Positions 44,618-54,423 of a stretch of DNA of 64,000 bases are shown piece by piece. This DNA is from Hymenobacter montanus (GTDB taxonomy: Bacteria > Bacteroidota > Bacteroidia > Cytophagales > Hymenobacteraceae). The notes beneath the pieces are model-generated. The model did no database searches. It was not told the DNA's origin and saw only the letters and a program-made list of their open reading frames with translations. Position 1 is the first letter of the stretch. Every line of letters starts with the position of its first letter. Both the position numbers and the translations under genes were made by a program. The stretch covers positions 1 to 64,000 of the forward strand of contig NZ_JACXAD010000015.1 of NCBI RefSeq assembly GCF_014699115.1, given 5' to 3'.

Positions 44618-45799
44618 TTAAAAGAGAGAATCCAGCAAAAGCCACAATTTTTTGCTTTCTTCTGCCCACACAACATCGGTTGGCATCCCAGCGGGGTAGA
44701 AGTTACCCCTCGCCAGCCGGGCCGCGAGCGCGGCCCCATCAACGGGGGCCGCGAAGTCAAGCGACAGGCCCGCCCCGTGGGTGTCGAGCAGCGACTGCCA
44801 GAGCGCGTTGGGGGAGGCAATGATGGGCAGCCCATGCGCTAAGTATTCGAACAGCTTCGTGGGCCGGCAGCGTTCCGTGCTGGGGTGGGGCCGGTACGGC
44901 AATAAGCCGAGGTGGCTGCGCCTGATCTCGGCCACTATCCGAGCGTGGGGCACGGGCTCGGAACCGCCAATCAGCGTCAGCCACGCCGGGTGCTGGCTGA
45001 CCGCTTCCCGCAGCTGCCCCAGGAGCGTCGGCTGCTGGCAAAAGCCGATGATGGTCAGCTGCGCGCCCCCCGGCCAGGCCCGGCGCAATGCGGCGGTCAG
45101 GGCGATGGCTTCCCACACGCCGTTGAGCTCCGAGATGGTGCCAGAATAGAGCAGCCGCAGGGGCACCTCGGGAAGGAGCGGGCCCGGCGGCCGGGCTGGC
45201 AGCGCTTCGCCGGGAGCCGGCTGGTACTTGTTTTCGAGGACTACAACCCGGCCGGCCGGGACTTTTTGCAAGAAGGGCAGCTCATCGGCGTAGCTCTGCT
45301 CGGCCAGGAGCACACCGGCCGCGCGTCGGGCGGCCAGGCTTTCCACCCACCGCAGGCCCGCGGCCAGCCCGCGGCGGGTGAGGCCCGAGTACACGCGTTG
45401 GGTGGCCACGTTGAGCGCATAGTTTTCGCGGATGTCGTACAGGAACGTTCGTCGCCGGCCCAGCGCCCGCCATAACAAGGTGAGGGGTAGCAGCTCCGGG
45501 GCGTGCACGATCACCACCGCGGGCGCTACTCGCCGGAGCAGCCGCCAGTACCGCCACTGCGCGGCCAAGCGGCCCCAACTGAGCCGGGTACCCTGAAAAA
45601 TGCCGTGCTGATAAACCCCCGGCGCTGCCATTGGAGCTGGACCAGTGGGGCCCGGCCGCCCGCGCCCGGCCACGTGAACCCGGGTATGGGGCCGGCTGAT
45701 GAGGGTGTGAGCAAACTTGCCCCGCATGCGGGTATCGTCAACCGGTTTCAAAACGGAAGCCAGCAATACCACCAACTGGGAAGAACCGGAGCCAAGCAC
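44618..45799 (-). CDS. glycosyltransferase, GT4-like (GT-B fold)
   Basis: About 393 residues from GTG 45799; the start VVLLASVLKPVDDTRMRGKF is characteristic of a Bacteroidota GT4-like group. The acceptor-side region has VVIVHAPELLPL. The donor-binding half has LRLLYSGTISELNGVWEAI, an RRSHLGLLPYRPHPSTERC block and the E-x7-E-like FEYLAHGLPIIAS motif that binds the nucleotide sugar. Cytosolic or peripheral. Sugar and acceptor unknown; no polysaccharide cluster surrounds it. Divergent from dapD. Confidence 0.82.
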   Translation of the reverse strand: MLGSGSSQLVVLLASVLKPVDDTRMRGKFAHTLISRPHTRVHVAGRGRPGPTGPAPMAAPGVYQHGIFQGTRLSWGRLAAQWRYWRLLRRVAPAVVIVHAPELLPLTLLWRALGRRRTFLYDIRENYALNVATQRVYSGLTRRGLAAGLRWVESLAARRAAGVLLAEQSYADELPFLQKVPAGRVVVLENKYQPAPGEALPARPPGPLLPEVPLRLLYSGTISELNGVWEAIALTAALRRAWPGGAQLTIIGFCQQPTLLGQLREAVSQHPAWLTLIGGSEPVPHARIVAEIRRSHLGLLPYRPHPSTERCRPTKLFEYLAHGLPIIASPNALWQSLLDTHGAGLSLDFAAPVDGAALAARLARGNFYPAGMPTDVVWAEESKKLWLLLDSLF

Positions 45800-45812
45800 G
45801 AGTCAAAGATGC

Positions 45813-45820
45813 TAGTTTTG
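45813..45820 (+). promoter_or_regulatory. -7 promoter box of dapD
   Basis: TAGTTTTG is a perfect TAnnTTTG box 61 bp before the dapD ATG. The -33 TTG is not evident at 19 bp. Confidence 0.5.
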
Positions 45821-45881
45821 TCGCTTCCCCGCGGCTGGGAAGTTTCCCGGCGGCATTTTCTCCAGCAACATTTCCTCCCGT

Positions 45882-46703
45882 ATGCCTGATTTTCAAATTC
45901 TGATCGAGCAAGCCTGGGCCGACCGCGCCCTGCTCCAAAACGCCGATACCAAAGCGGCCATTGCCCACGTGATTGAAGAGTTGGATAAAGGCCGGCTGCG
46001 CGTCGCGGAGCCCACCGCCGCCGGCCAGGACTGGCAGGTACACGACTGGGTGAAAAAGGCCGTCATCCTCTATTTCCCTCTGCAGCAGATGCAAACCGAA
46101 TCGGTAGGCCCCTTCGAGTACCACGACAAGATGCGCCTGAAAACCGACTACGCCGGCCAGCAGGTGCGCGTGGTGCCGCCCGCCACGGCCCGTTACGGCG
46201 CCTTCCTGGCGCCTGGCGTCATTCTCATGCCGAGCTACGTCAACATTGGCGCCTACGTGGGCGAAGGCACCATGGTGGACACGTGGGCTACGGTCGGCTC
46301 CTGCGCTCAAGTAGGCAAAGGAGTACACCTGAGCGGCGGGGTGGGCCTGGGTGGGGTGCTGGAGCCTGTGCAGGCGGCCCCGGTCATCATCGAAGACGGG
46401 GCCTTTATCGGCTCGCGCAGCATCCTGGTCGAAGGCTGCCGGGTGGGCCAGGAAGCCGTGATTGGCGCCGGCGTTACCATCACCGGCAGCACCAAAATCA
46501 TCGACGTGACCGGCCCCGAGCCGAAAGAATACCGGGGCTACGTGCCGCCGCGCTCGGTGGTCATTCCCGGCTCCATTCCCAAGCGGTTCCCGGCCGGCGA
46601 ATACCAGGTGCCCTGCGCGCTGATTATCGGCCAGCGCAAGGCCAGCACGGATTTAAAAACGAGCCTGAACGACGCCCTGCGCGAGCACGGAGTAGCAATT
46701 TAG
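45882..46703 (+). CDS. dapD: 2,3,4,5-tetrahydropyridine-2,6-dicarboxylate N-succinyltransferase
   Basis: A 273-residue enzyme with an N-terminal helical domain and a left-handed beta-helix of hexapeptide repeats (PSYVNIGAYVGEGTMVDTWA; SGGVGLGGVLEP). The end KTSLNDALREHGVAI is family-typical. It succinylates tetrahydrodipicolinate in lysine/meso-diaminopimelate synthesis, supplying the peptidoglycan to which the OmpA proteins bind. Single gene with its own promoter box. Confidence 0.96.
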   Translation: MPDFQILIEQAWADRALLQNADTKAAIAHVIEELDKGRLRVAEPTAAGQDWQVHDWVKKAVILYFPLQQMQTESVGPFEYHDKMRLKTDYAGQQVRVVPPATARYGAFLAPGVILMPSYVNIGAYVGEGTMVDTWATVGSCAQVGKGVHLSGGVGLGGVLEPVQAAPVIIEDGAFIGSRSILVEGCRVGQEAVIGAGVTITGSTKIIDVTGPEPKEYRGYVPPRSVVIPGSIPKRFPAGEYQVPCALIIGQRKASTDLKTSLNDALREHGVAI

Positions 46704-46742
46704 CCGACTCACCCCAGCGCTGCGGCGCGGCTTTCCTCGGCT

Positions 46743-46818
46743 GGCTCCCCTTCTCCAACGGACTCTGCGCATCAAGCAGATTCGGGGTCGTACCCGGTAG
46801 GGCTGGGGGGTGAGGCCC
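46743..46818 (-). repeat. G-rich palindromic dispersed element, copy 4 (interrupted)
   Basis: GGCTCCCCTTCTCC at the left and GGCTGGGGGGTGAGGCCCC at the right match the ends of the family, with a 40-bp unrelated middle. It lies just after dapD and is non-coding. Confidence 0.65.
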
Positions 46819-46889
46819 CAACCAGAACGACCCCGAATAGCAACCGGGGGATGAAGCTAACTTGTTACGTGCCAACGTTGTTCATCGGC

Positions 46890-46928
46890 AAAAAAGAGGC
46901 CCGCTGAATGCCAGCGGGCCTCTTTTTT
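46890..46928. terminator. bidirectional terminator between dapD and msrA
   Basis: A 17-bp perfect stem AAAAAAGAGGCCCGCTG / CAGCGGGCCTCTTTTTT with a 5-nt loop, A-run on one side and T-run on the other, between convergent genes. Confidence 0.94.
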
Positions 46929-46943
46929 GTTGATGAGCAATGA

Positions 46944-47474
46944 TCAAGCTTTGAGCTTTTCCCCGAATAAGGCTTTGACCTTATCTACTTTAGGCCGCGC
47001 CACAAACTGGCAATAGGGCTCGTGGCCGTGCAGGTTGAAGTAGTTCTGGTGATAGTCTTCAGCCGGGAAAAACTCGGGCGCGGCCGTAATTTCCGTTACC
47101 ACGGGGTTAGGGAAGGCGTGGCCATCGTTGAGCTGCTGCTTGTAGGCTTCGGCGAGCTGCTTTTGCTCGTCGCTGTGGTAATAAATCACCGAGCGGTACT
47201 GGGTGCCGGTGTCGTTGCCCTGGCGGTTGAGGGTGGTGGGGTCGTGGGTTTTCCAGAAGATTTCCAGCAGCTCCTTATAGCTGATAACGGCTGGGTCGAA
47301 GGTGATGGTGATGACTTCGGCGTGGCCGGTCAGCCCGCTGCACACCTCTTTGTAGGTTGGATTTCTGATGCGGCCGCCGGCGTAACCCGACACTACTTTT
47401 TCCACTCCTTTGAGGTTCTGAAAAACGGCCTCGACGCACCAAAAGCACCCGGCTCCGAATGTTGCTTGTTCCAT
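46944..47474 (-). CDS. msrA: peptide-methionine (S)-S-oxide reductase
   Basis: A 176-residue MsrA. The catalytic Cys is C10 in the GAGCFWC motif, with GYAGG, PTYKEVCSG and the EDYHQNY ... GHEPYC segments of the family. It repairs methionine-S-sulfoxide in oxidised proteins using thioredoxin. No signal peptide, so cytosolic. Confidence 0.95.
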   Translation of the reverse strand: MEQATFGAGCFWCVEAVFQNLKGVEKVVSGYAGGRIRNPTYKEVCSGLTGHAEVITITFDPAVISYKELLEIFWKTHDPTTLNRQGNDTGTQYRSVIYYHSDEQKQLAEAYKQQLNDGHAFPNPVVTEITAAPEFFPAEDYHQNYFNLHGHEPYCQFVARPKVDKVKALFGEKLKA

Positions 47475-47630
47475 GATAGGGAAATTCTAAATAAACGACA
47501 ATAGTAACCCGTAACATCGCAGAGGAGGCGCAGGTTATTTCGTTCCGCACCCCCGTAAGCCGAGCCAATGTAATCTGCCCTCGGCGGAGCAGTAAGGCTC
47601 CTGAAGGGCACTCTCCTGAACCACCGGGCG

Positions 47631-47667
47631 CAAAAAGCCCCGGAACAATACAGCGCCGGGGCTTTTG
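47631..47667 (-). terminator. terminator downstream of the 3-hydroxyacyl-CoA dehydrogenase gene
   Basis: CAAAAAGCCCCGG and CCGGGGCTTTTG form a 12-bp stem around a 12-nt loop, ~50 bp past the stop, with a T-run in the leftward direction. Confidence 0.8.
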
Positions 47668-47717
47668 CGAGTAGACGGTGCTGGCGGATACCGTATGCGG
47701 TTTCAGCACCAAAGACC

Positions 47718-48605
47718 CTATTGCCGGAACCGGGCGGCCACGACCAGGTCCTTCGAGCCAGCGGTGTACTGGTAGAAGCCCTCACCTGATTTGGCCCCGA
47801 GGCGGCCGGCCATTACCATGTTTACCAGCAGCGGGCAAGGAGCGTATTTGGGGTTGCCGAGGCCTTCGTGCAACACTCGCAGGATAGCCAGGCACACGTC
47901 CAGGCCAATGAAGTCGGCCAGCTGCAGGGGGCCCATGGGGTGGGCCATGCCCAGCTTCATCACCGTGTCGATTTCTTCCACGCCGGCCACGCCCTCGAAC
48001 AGCGTGATGATGGCCTCGTTAATCATGGGCATCAGAATACGGTTGGCCACGAAGCCGGGATAGTCGTTTACCTCGGTGGGGATTTTGCCCAGTTGCCGCG
48101 ACAAGTCCATCACCTGCTGGGTAACGGCGTCGGAAGTGGCATAGCCCCGAATGACTTCAACTAGCTTCATGACCGGCACGGGGTTCATGAAGTGCATGCC
48201 AATCACCTGCTGCGGACGCTTGGTGACGGCCGCGATTTTGGTGATGGAAATCGACGAGGTATTCGACGCCAGAATTGCCTCGGCGGGGGCGTACTGGTCC
48301 AGGTCGCGGAAGATTTGCAGCTTCAGGTCCACGTTCTCGGTGGCGGCTTCTACCACGAGGCCCGCTCCGGCCACGCCGGCCTCGAGCGAGGTGAAGGTGC
48401 GCAGGCGGCTCAGGGTAGCGGCCTTGGCTTCCTCGCTCAGGGTCGCTTTGGCCACTTGGCGGTCCAGGTTTTTGGTGATGGTGCCCAGTGCCCGGTCCAG
48501 CGCCGGTTGGTTGATGTCGATGAGAGCCACGGCAAAGCCGTGTTGTGCAAAAACGTGAGCAATGCCATTGCCCATGGTACCAGAGCCAATAACGGCGACG
48601 TTCAT
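47718..48605 (-). CDS. 3-hydroxybutyryl/3-hydroxyacyl-CoA dehydrogenase
   Basis: A 295-residue NAD-dependent dehydrogenase of the short (non-fused) type. The Rossmann motif is VIGSGTMGNGIAHVFAQHG; VVEAATENVDLK, SNTSSISITK and the catalytic His in GMHFMNPVPVMKLVE are all present, ending with SGEGFYQY. It oxidises (S)-3-hydroxyacyl-CoA in beta-oxidation or butyryl/PHB metabolism. Together with IcmF it fits turnover of C4 acyl-CoAs. A TAnnTTTG box precedes it. Confidence 0.93.
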   Translation of the reverse strand: MNVAVIGSGTMGNGIAHVFAQHGFAVALIDINQPALDRALGTITKNLDRQVAKATLSEEAKAATLSRLRTFTSLEAGVAGAGLVVEAATENVDLKLQIFRDLDQYAPAEAILASNTSSISITKIAAVTKRPQQVIGMHFMNPVPVMKLVEVIRGYATSDAVTQQVMDLSRQLGKIPTEVNDYPGFVANRILMPMINEAIITLFEGVAGVEEIDTVMKLGMAHPMGPLQLADFIGLDVCLAILRVLHEGLGNPKYAPCPLLVNMVMAGRLGAKSGEGFYQYTAGSKDLVVAARFRQ

Positions 48606-48666
48606 AAAACCAGCGAAAAAAATGGTGGGAGAGTTGCTAAGAAAAAGAGAAGGTAGTGCGGTGTAG

Positions 48667-48674
48667 CAAAGCTA
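48667..48674 (-). promoter_or_regulatory. -7 promoter box of the 3-hydroxyacyl-CoA dehydrogenase gene
   Basis: TAGCTTTG on the minus strand, a perfect TAnnTTTG box 61 bp upstream of the ATG. Confidence 0.5.
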
Positions 48675-48807
48675 CGATGCTACCAACACCCGGCCTTTTT
48701 GTGCGCCCCGACAAAATTATTTTTCGGTGAAATATATCCTTTTGATATAGCCCGCGTACAAAGCAGCATAACCTCGTCATTTTCTTTCACTTTTCTATTC
48801 TCAAGCC

Positions 48808-48966
48808 ATGGGTAACCTCCTTTATATTATCGCCGTCATCCTCATCATTATCTGGGCAGTAAGCTACTTTGGTAGCTTTTACACGGGTGGTATTATTCAT
48901 ACCCTGCTCGTAATTGCCATCATTGCCATTCTCCTCCGCGTAATTAGCGGCCGGAGCGCGGTATAA
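48808..48966 (+). CDS. lmo0937-type small membrane protein
   Basis: A 52-residue protein, MGNLLYIIAVILIIIWAVSY followed by FGSFYTGGIIHTLLVIAIIA and ILLRVISGRSAV. It has two hydrophobic helices with a Gly-rich turn, matching the lmo0937 family of mini membrane proteins often induced by stress. Spacing to the following terminator (20 bp) supports it as a real gene. Small size means automatic calling may miss it. Confidence 0.85.
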   Translation: MGNLLYIIAVILIIIWAVSYFGSFYTGGIIHTLLVIAIIAILLRVISGRSAV

Positions 48967-48985
48967 CTCCGTCTTCGGATAAAGC

Positions 48986-49039
48986 AGAAGGCCTAAAAAA
49001 GCCGCACTGAGTGCTCAGCGCGGCTTTTTTAGGCCTTCT
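48986..49039. terminator. bidirectional terminator after the lmo0937-type gene
   Basis: A 20-bp perfect stem, AGAAGGCCTAAAAAAGCCGC against GCGGCTTTTTTAGGCCTTCT, with a 14-nt loop and T-runs on both strands, between convergent genes. Confidence 0.94.
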
Positions 49040-49052
49040 AAACCGGGGGCAA

Positions 49053-49844
49053 TTACTTACCGATGTTGAACAGAAAGCTAAAGCGCAGCACAAAGCCCGG
49101 GTAGAGCGAATAAATGGTGTTGTCGAAATTGTAGAGCCCCACGATGTCGAACGCGGCATCTTCGCTGATATAGGAGCGGTAGCCAAGCCCGGCGAGGGGA
49201 GTTGTAACGGTGCGGGTAACTTTCGAATAGAAACGGCCGTCGTCGCTCAGCAGCTGCGCACTGGTTACTTCGTACTCCGCATGGACAAAGAATTCTTTGT
49301 ACACAATGTATTGGGCAAAGGCTTTGAACCCGACGCTGCTGGTCGAAATGCTACGGTCCCCATTGGCAGTCAGGGCGTATCCTTTCGGAACCGAGTAGCT
49401 ACTGTAGGCATAAGAAATACCAGGACCAAGTGCTAGGTTTTTGGTTAGCCGAAAACCCAAGGCCGGAGCCGCGCTCACGTTGAACTGGCTTACGTCGTTG
49501 TAAGAGGAGAACCCCAGGCCAAAGTTGGTGTAAATGAACTTCTTCTTATAAGCCTGGTCGTCATCAGCACCGAGTTTGGGCAGCGTCCGGTTCGGGAAAT
49601 TCAATCCGGAAGGAGCGTCGGGCGTTGGTACGGCAGGAGGGGTCGGGGCCGTCGTGGGCGCCGGGTCGGAGGTGGGAGCCGACGCAGGCGCGGGGGCGGG
49701 CTGAGGCGTTGTCGGGCGCGGCTGAGTCGGTGGCGGTCCGGGAGGCGCGGAGTTGAGTACGGGCTTGTCCTGCGCCTGGGCACGGTGGGCGGGCCAGCAA
49801 GCAACGCCCGCGAGGAGCAGCAACGGAAGCAAACGTTGTTTCAT
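49053..49844 (-). CDS. outer-membrane beta-barrel protein with Pro-rich linker
   Basis: A 263-residue exported protein: signal peptide to about residue 24 (AHRAQAQ), then a Pro/Ala/Thr-rich low-complexity linker (about 28-80, PPPTQPRPTTPQPAPAPASA). A beta-rich domain of about 170 residues follows, with alternating hydrophobic strands (FIYTNFGLGFSSYNDVSQFN; GFKAFAQYIVYKEFFVHAEY) and a final Phe-rich strand, typical of an 8-stranded barrel. Porin-like or structural role unknown. Confidence 0.78.
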   Translation of the reverse strand: MKQRLLPLLLLAGVACWPAHRAQAQDKPVLNSAPPGPPPTQPRPTTPQPAPAPASAPTSDPAPTTAPTPPAVPTPDAPSGLNFPNRTLPKLGADDDQAYKKKFIYTNFGLGFSSYNDVSQFNVSAAPALGFRLTKNLALGPGISYAYSSYSVPKGYALTANGDRSISTSSVGFKAFAQYIVYKEFFVHAEYEVTSAQLLSDDGRFYSKVTRTVTTPLAGLGYRSYISEDAAFDIVGLYNFDNTIYSLYPGFVLRFSFLFNIGK

Positions 49845-49938
49845 AATGTGAAGAGGAGGGGTGGGGAGAAAAAACGAGGAGCTAACGAATCGGGAGCAGC
49901 AAAATTTCTCCCCTGTTGATTCCCCGTGAAACGCGGCG

Positions 49939-51561
<1,623 letters not shown>

Positions 51562-51845
51562 TCAGTCAGAAAATAGTAGCACACAAAAACCGCCCGCCTG
51601 AGCGCAGCAGTTCGCAAAATTACGCAACAAGACCCGGGCCAGAATCTACGTTGAGAAAGTAGGAGGCAACCGAGATGAAAATAACCGGCCAGCTAGCGAA
51701 TTAGTGCCCCCGTTTCGGCGCGAATAGCCGGCTAATGGCGCGTAATCGCACGAAAAAGCCCGTTAGCATAACTTCTAACCGGCAGAGACAGTATAAAAAG
51801 CCTGAGTCCCGACCCGACTGGTCTTTTTCCATTTCTAATTTACCG

Positions 51846-52328
51846 ATGATGGCTGCTACGCAACTAACCTCCGAAAGCAACGGCTTGCGCATGGGCGTCT
51901 ACACGGCCGTGGTTTTAATTCTCTACACCGGCTTGGCCGCCCTGGCGGGCTTCCTCGACAAAATTGAGGCCGGCACGCTCGACCTCGTGTTTCTGACCGT
52001 GGGCGTAGTGATGGCCATTATGCGTTTCAAACGCAGCCAGGGCAACCGAATGTCCTATCTGCAAGGTTTTGGCACCGGTATTATTACGGCGCTGACGGCC
52101 TCGGTGCTGCTGGCCGGCTTCTTCTGGTTGCTGGGCGGGCTGAGCGGCGGAGACGTAGGCAGCGCCCAACGCATTCAAGCCCGCGATTTATTTGGGGCCG
52201 ACCTGGGCGTGCTCATTGGTGGCCTGGGCATCATCCTGCTCGGCTCAATGTGGGGCGTGATCGTCACCCTGGTAGCCATGCAGTATTTCAAAAGCCCTGA
52301 TCATCAGCCCATCGCCAGCCTGGATTAG
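51846..52328 (+). CDS. DUF4199 family membrane protein
   Basis: About 160 residues; the MMAATQLTSESNGLRMG start (51846 or 51849) is used, since the longer frame to 51735 is polar and unlikely. Four hydrophobic segments (VYTAVVLILYTGLAALAGF, LVFLTVGVVMAIM, GIITALTASVLLAGFFWLL, LGVLIGGLGIILLGSMWGVI) and the SYLQGFGTG motif fit DUF4199, a family largely restricted to Bacteroidota. Function unknown. A terminator follows directly. Confidence 0.8.
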   Translation: MMAATQLTSESNGLRMGVYTAVVLILYTGLAALAGFLDKIEAGTLDLVFLTVGVVMAIMRFKRSQGNRMSYLQGFGTGIITALTASVLLAGFFWLLGGLSGGDVGSAQRIQARDLFGADLGVLIGGLGIILLGSMWGVIVTLVAMQYFKSPDHQPIASLD

Positions 52329-52350
52329 CTATTGCCCCCGACAAAAAAAC

Positions 52351-52384
52351 AAAAAAGACAGCCTCACAAGAGGCTGTCTTTTTT
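52351..52384 (+). terminator. rho-independent terminator of the DUF4199 gene
   Basis: AAAAAAGACAGCCTC-ACAA-GAGGCTGTCTTTTTT, a perfect 15-bp stem, 23 bp past the stop. Confidence 0.94.
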
Positions 52385-52513
52385 CATGACCAAACAGCTC
52401 CAATAAAAATTTAACAAAAGAATTTAAGGTAGAACTAAATCCACCGGAGACGTTAAGTCGTTAGTTATAAAAAATAAATAGTTGTCTATCCCTAATACCA
52501 ATCTATCATTCAT

Positions 52514-52918
52514 ATGATTAAGCTACCAACTTCCGCATTGATTTTTTTACTGTCGCTGGGGGCTTTCGGCGCCCATGCTCAAACGCCCGGCCGCTTACCG
52601 GAGCAAGCGGTGACGAACCCCAGCCCAGGTAACGACGCCCTCACGGTAACCCGGGAAATGACCAGTCGTCTGCACCTCAATGAGGGACAGTTCCTGCACT
52701 TGCTGCCCCTGAACCGCACCAAGCTGGCCCAGTTGAACAGCATCAACCAGGAATATAAAAACGATGAAGCCCTGCGCGCGGCCAAGACCAGCGAGCTCGA
52801 AGCGCAGTACGAGCTGGATTGCAGTCGGATTCTCACCCCCTCGCAATTGAGCCAGCTTCAGCAGGCCCATGGGCGGCCTACCCCGACTATCGCCTCCACT
52901 AGCCCCGGAGTGGGCTAA
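52514..52918 (+). CDS. small secreted helical protein (paralogue of 38524-38904)
   Basis: A 134-residue exported protein with a signal peptide ending in GAFGAHAQ (about residue 23). The mature part has TREMTSRLHLNEGQFLHLLP, LNRTKLAQLNSINQEY and a C-terminal ILTPSQLSQLQQ. The helix order, the xLNEGQ/xFNEAQ block and the final L-x-P-x-QL block match the protein at 38524, though overall identity is modest. Possibly a Spy/CpxP-like envelope helper; unproven. Its upstream region is AT-rich like that of its paralogue. Confidence 0.72.
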   Translation: MIKLPTSALIFLLSLGAFGAHAQTPGRLPEQAVTNPSPGNDALTVTREMTSRLHLNEGQFLHLLPLNRTKLAQLNSINQEYKNDEALRAAKTSELEAQYELDCSRILTPSQLSQLQQAHGRPTPTIASTSPGVG

Positions 52919-52930
52919 GGAGCGCTGAAC

Positions 52931-52982
52931 CGAAACGCTGAAAAGGCCCGCTAATCTTTTAGCGGGCCTTTTCAGCGTTTCG
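52931..52982. terminator. bidirectional terminator with 24-bp perfect stem
   Basis: CGAAACGCTGAAAAGGCCCG then CTAA pairs fully with TTAG then CGGGCCTTTTCAGCGTTTCG around TCTT. It lies between convergent genes and overlaps the last codons of the 52959-53408 gene. Confidence 0.92.
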
Positions 52983-53408
52983 GGTAGGAGTGAGCGGATC
53001 GGTTAAGACTTCGGTAACGGTACCCAGGGGGCCAAAGCGCAGGCTCAGGCACGGTGCCTGTGAGCGCGCGTGCTGGGCCGCGCACTGGGAGCCGGGCTCG
53101 AGGTAGTAGTAGTATACTTTCTCGGTGCCCGCGCGCAGCTCTTCTTCATCGGGGGGGCCGAGCAGGGCCGTCACGTCGTTGGCCCGGGCCTCATACAACT
53201 GCTCCTTGCTTTTGATCAGGGCAGGCACCGCGGCCCGGCGGCGGTCATGGCACGCGTAGGGGTCGGAGCGCCAAGCCGCAGCATCAAATCCGGGAAGCTC
53301 GGACAACCCATGGCCACAGCTTCCTAAAAACCAACTGGTGGTCAGCAGCCCCAACTGCAGGCTGATGGCGCTCGTGAGAAACCGGGCTCTTTTTAGCAGA
53401 GAAAACAA
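52959..53408 (-). CDS. putative outer-membrane lipoprotein
   Basis: A 149-residue protein with an N-terminal hydrophobic segment ending in the lipobox-like FLGSC, so Cys ~31 may be lipidated. The mature part contains ALIKSKEQLYEARANDVTAL then LGPPDEEE, YYYYLEPGSQC and LSLRFGPLGTVTEV. The layout of a threshold loop plus Y-rich strand resembles SmpA/BamE-like small lipoproteins, but identity is not clear. Its stop codon lies in the terminator stem, an unusual arrangement. Function unknown. Confidence 0.68.
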   Translation of the reverse strand: MFSLLKRARFLTSAISLQLGLLTTSWFLGSCGHGLSELPGFDAAAWRSDPYACHDRRRAAVPALIKSKEQLYEARANDVTALLGPPDEEELRAGTEKVYYYYLEPGSQCAAQHARSQAPCLSLRFGPLGTVTEVLTDPLTPTRNAEKAR

Positions 53409-53515
53409 AGTACGAAGACGTTAAAAGCAAGCAACCGGCGAAACTAAGCACTAAATTGGAGCTGATTGCGTAGTACGTGGTTTGTATAAGGTGCTCTAAA
53501 TAGTTTACAAAGTGC

Positions 53516-54307
53516 ATGGGCTCTATGTTAAAGCTGCCTCACAAGGTTCTTTTACTGGCAATGTGGCTCGGGCTGCTAGGTCCGACGAGGCAACTCGCGG
53601 CTCAAACCCTGCCCGCAGCGCTAGCTGCCCTGCCGATGCCTGCTCGCCGGGCGTACTACCAAACGGCTTTTGAGCAACGAGCCGCCGAGTTGTATGGCAA
53701 GCTGGCTCTGGACGCGGCGGGCCTGCCGCTCGCTGTGTTCCGGGAAGGGCTGGTTGGGTACTACAACCTCCGCTCAGCAGCTAAGCCCGGCGCTGCCCCG
53801 CCCATTCTTACGCTGATTGATTTCAGCCGCCCAAGCCATCAGAAGCGCCTGTGGGTTATTGACGTGGATAAGGCCAAGGTGCTGTTTCACACGTTGGTGG
53901 CCCATGGCAAGGCCAGTGGAGCCGACGTGCCACTGGCCTTTTCCAACAAGGGCGGCTCCGAGATGAGCAGCCTGGGGTTTTATCGGACCGCGCCCACCAC
54001 CTACACGGGCAAACACGGCCTCTCGCTGAAGCTCGTGGGCCTCGACCCTGGCTTTAACACCAACGCCGAAAGCCGGGCCGTGGTGGTGCACGGGGCCGAC
54101 TACGTGTGTGAGGATTTTGTGCGCGCGCACGGCCGGCTAGGGCGCAGCCAGGGCTGCCCGGCCCTGCCCGTGGCCGAGACGACGGCCATTGTGCAAACGA
54201 TTAAAGGAGGCAGTGTGCTGTACCTGCACGGCCCGGCCGGAGCAGGCTACCGCTCGCGCTGGCTCAACCTGAACACGGCAGTGGAAACTTACCTGGGCCT
54301 GCTCTAG
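53516..54307 (+). CDS. murein L,D-transpeptidase catalytic domain protein (YkuD-like)
   Basis: A 263-residue exported enzyme with a signal peptide (LLAMWLGLLG...AAQ). The catalytic stretch is GRSQGCPALPV near residue 220 (nucleophilic Cys) with VVVHGADYV upstream (His), the HX14-18GC-type arrangement of L,D-transpeptidases. Conserved SNKGGSEMSSLGFY marks the DUF/YkuD_2 group. It should form 3-3 crosslinks or attach proteins to peptidoglycan. ATG 53516 or the ATG at 53525 may start it. Confidence 0.85.
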   Translation: MGSMLKLPHKVLLLAMWLGLLGPTRQLAAQTLPAALAALPMPARRAYYQTAFEQRAAELYGKLALDAAGLPLAVFREGLVGYYNLRSAAKPGAAPPILTLIDFSRPSHQKRLWVIDVDKAKVLFHTLVAHGKASGADVPLAFSNKGGSEMSSLGFYRTAPTTYTGKHGLSLKLVGLDPGFNTNAESRAVVVHGADYVCEDFVRAHGRLGRSQGCPALPVAETTAIVQTIKGGSVLYLHGPAGAGYRSRWLNLNTAVETYLGLL

Positions 54308-54423
54308 GGGTGTCAGGGGGCAGAATAACCCGGGCCAGGGGGGTGCGTTAAATGCTCATCCATGAGGTTCCGTGGTGCCGAGCCGTGGCTACCCTGGTTT
54401 CCTCCTTAACTACTTTCCTGTCT

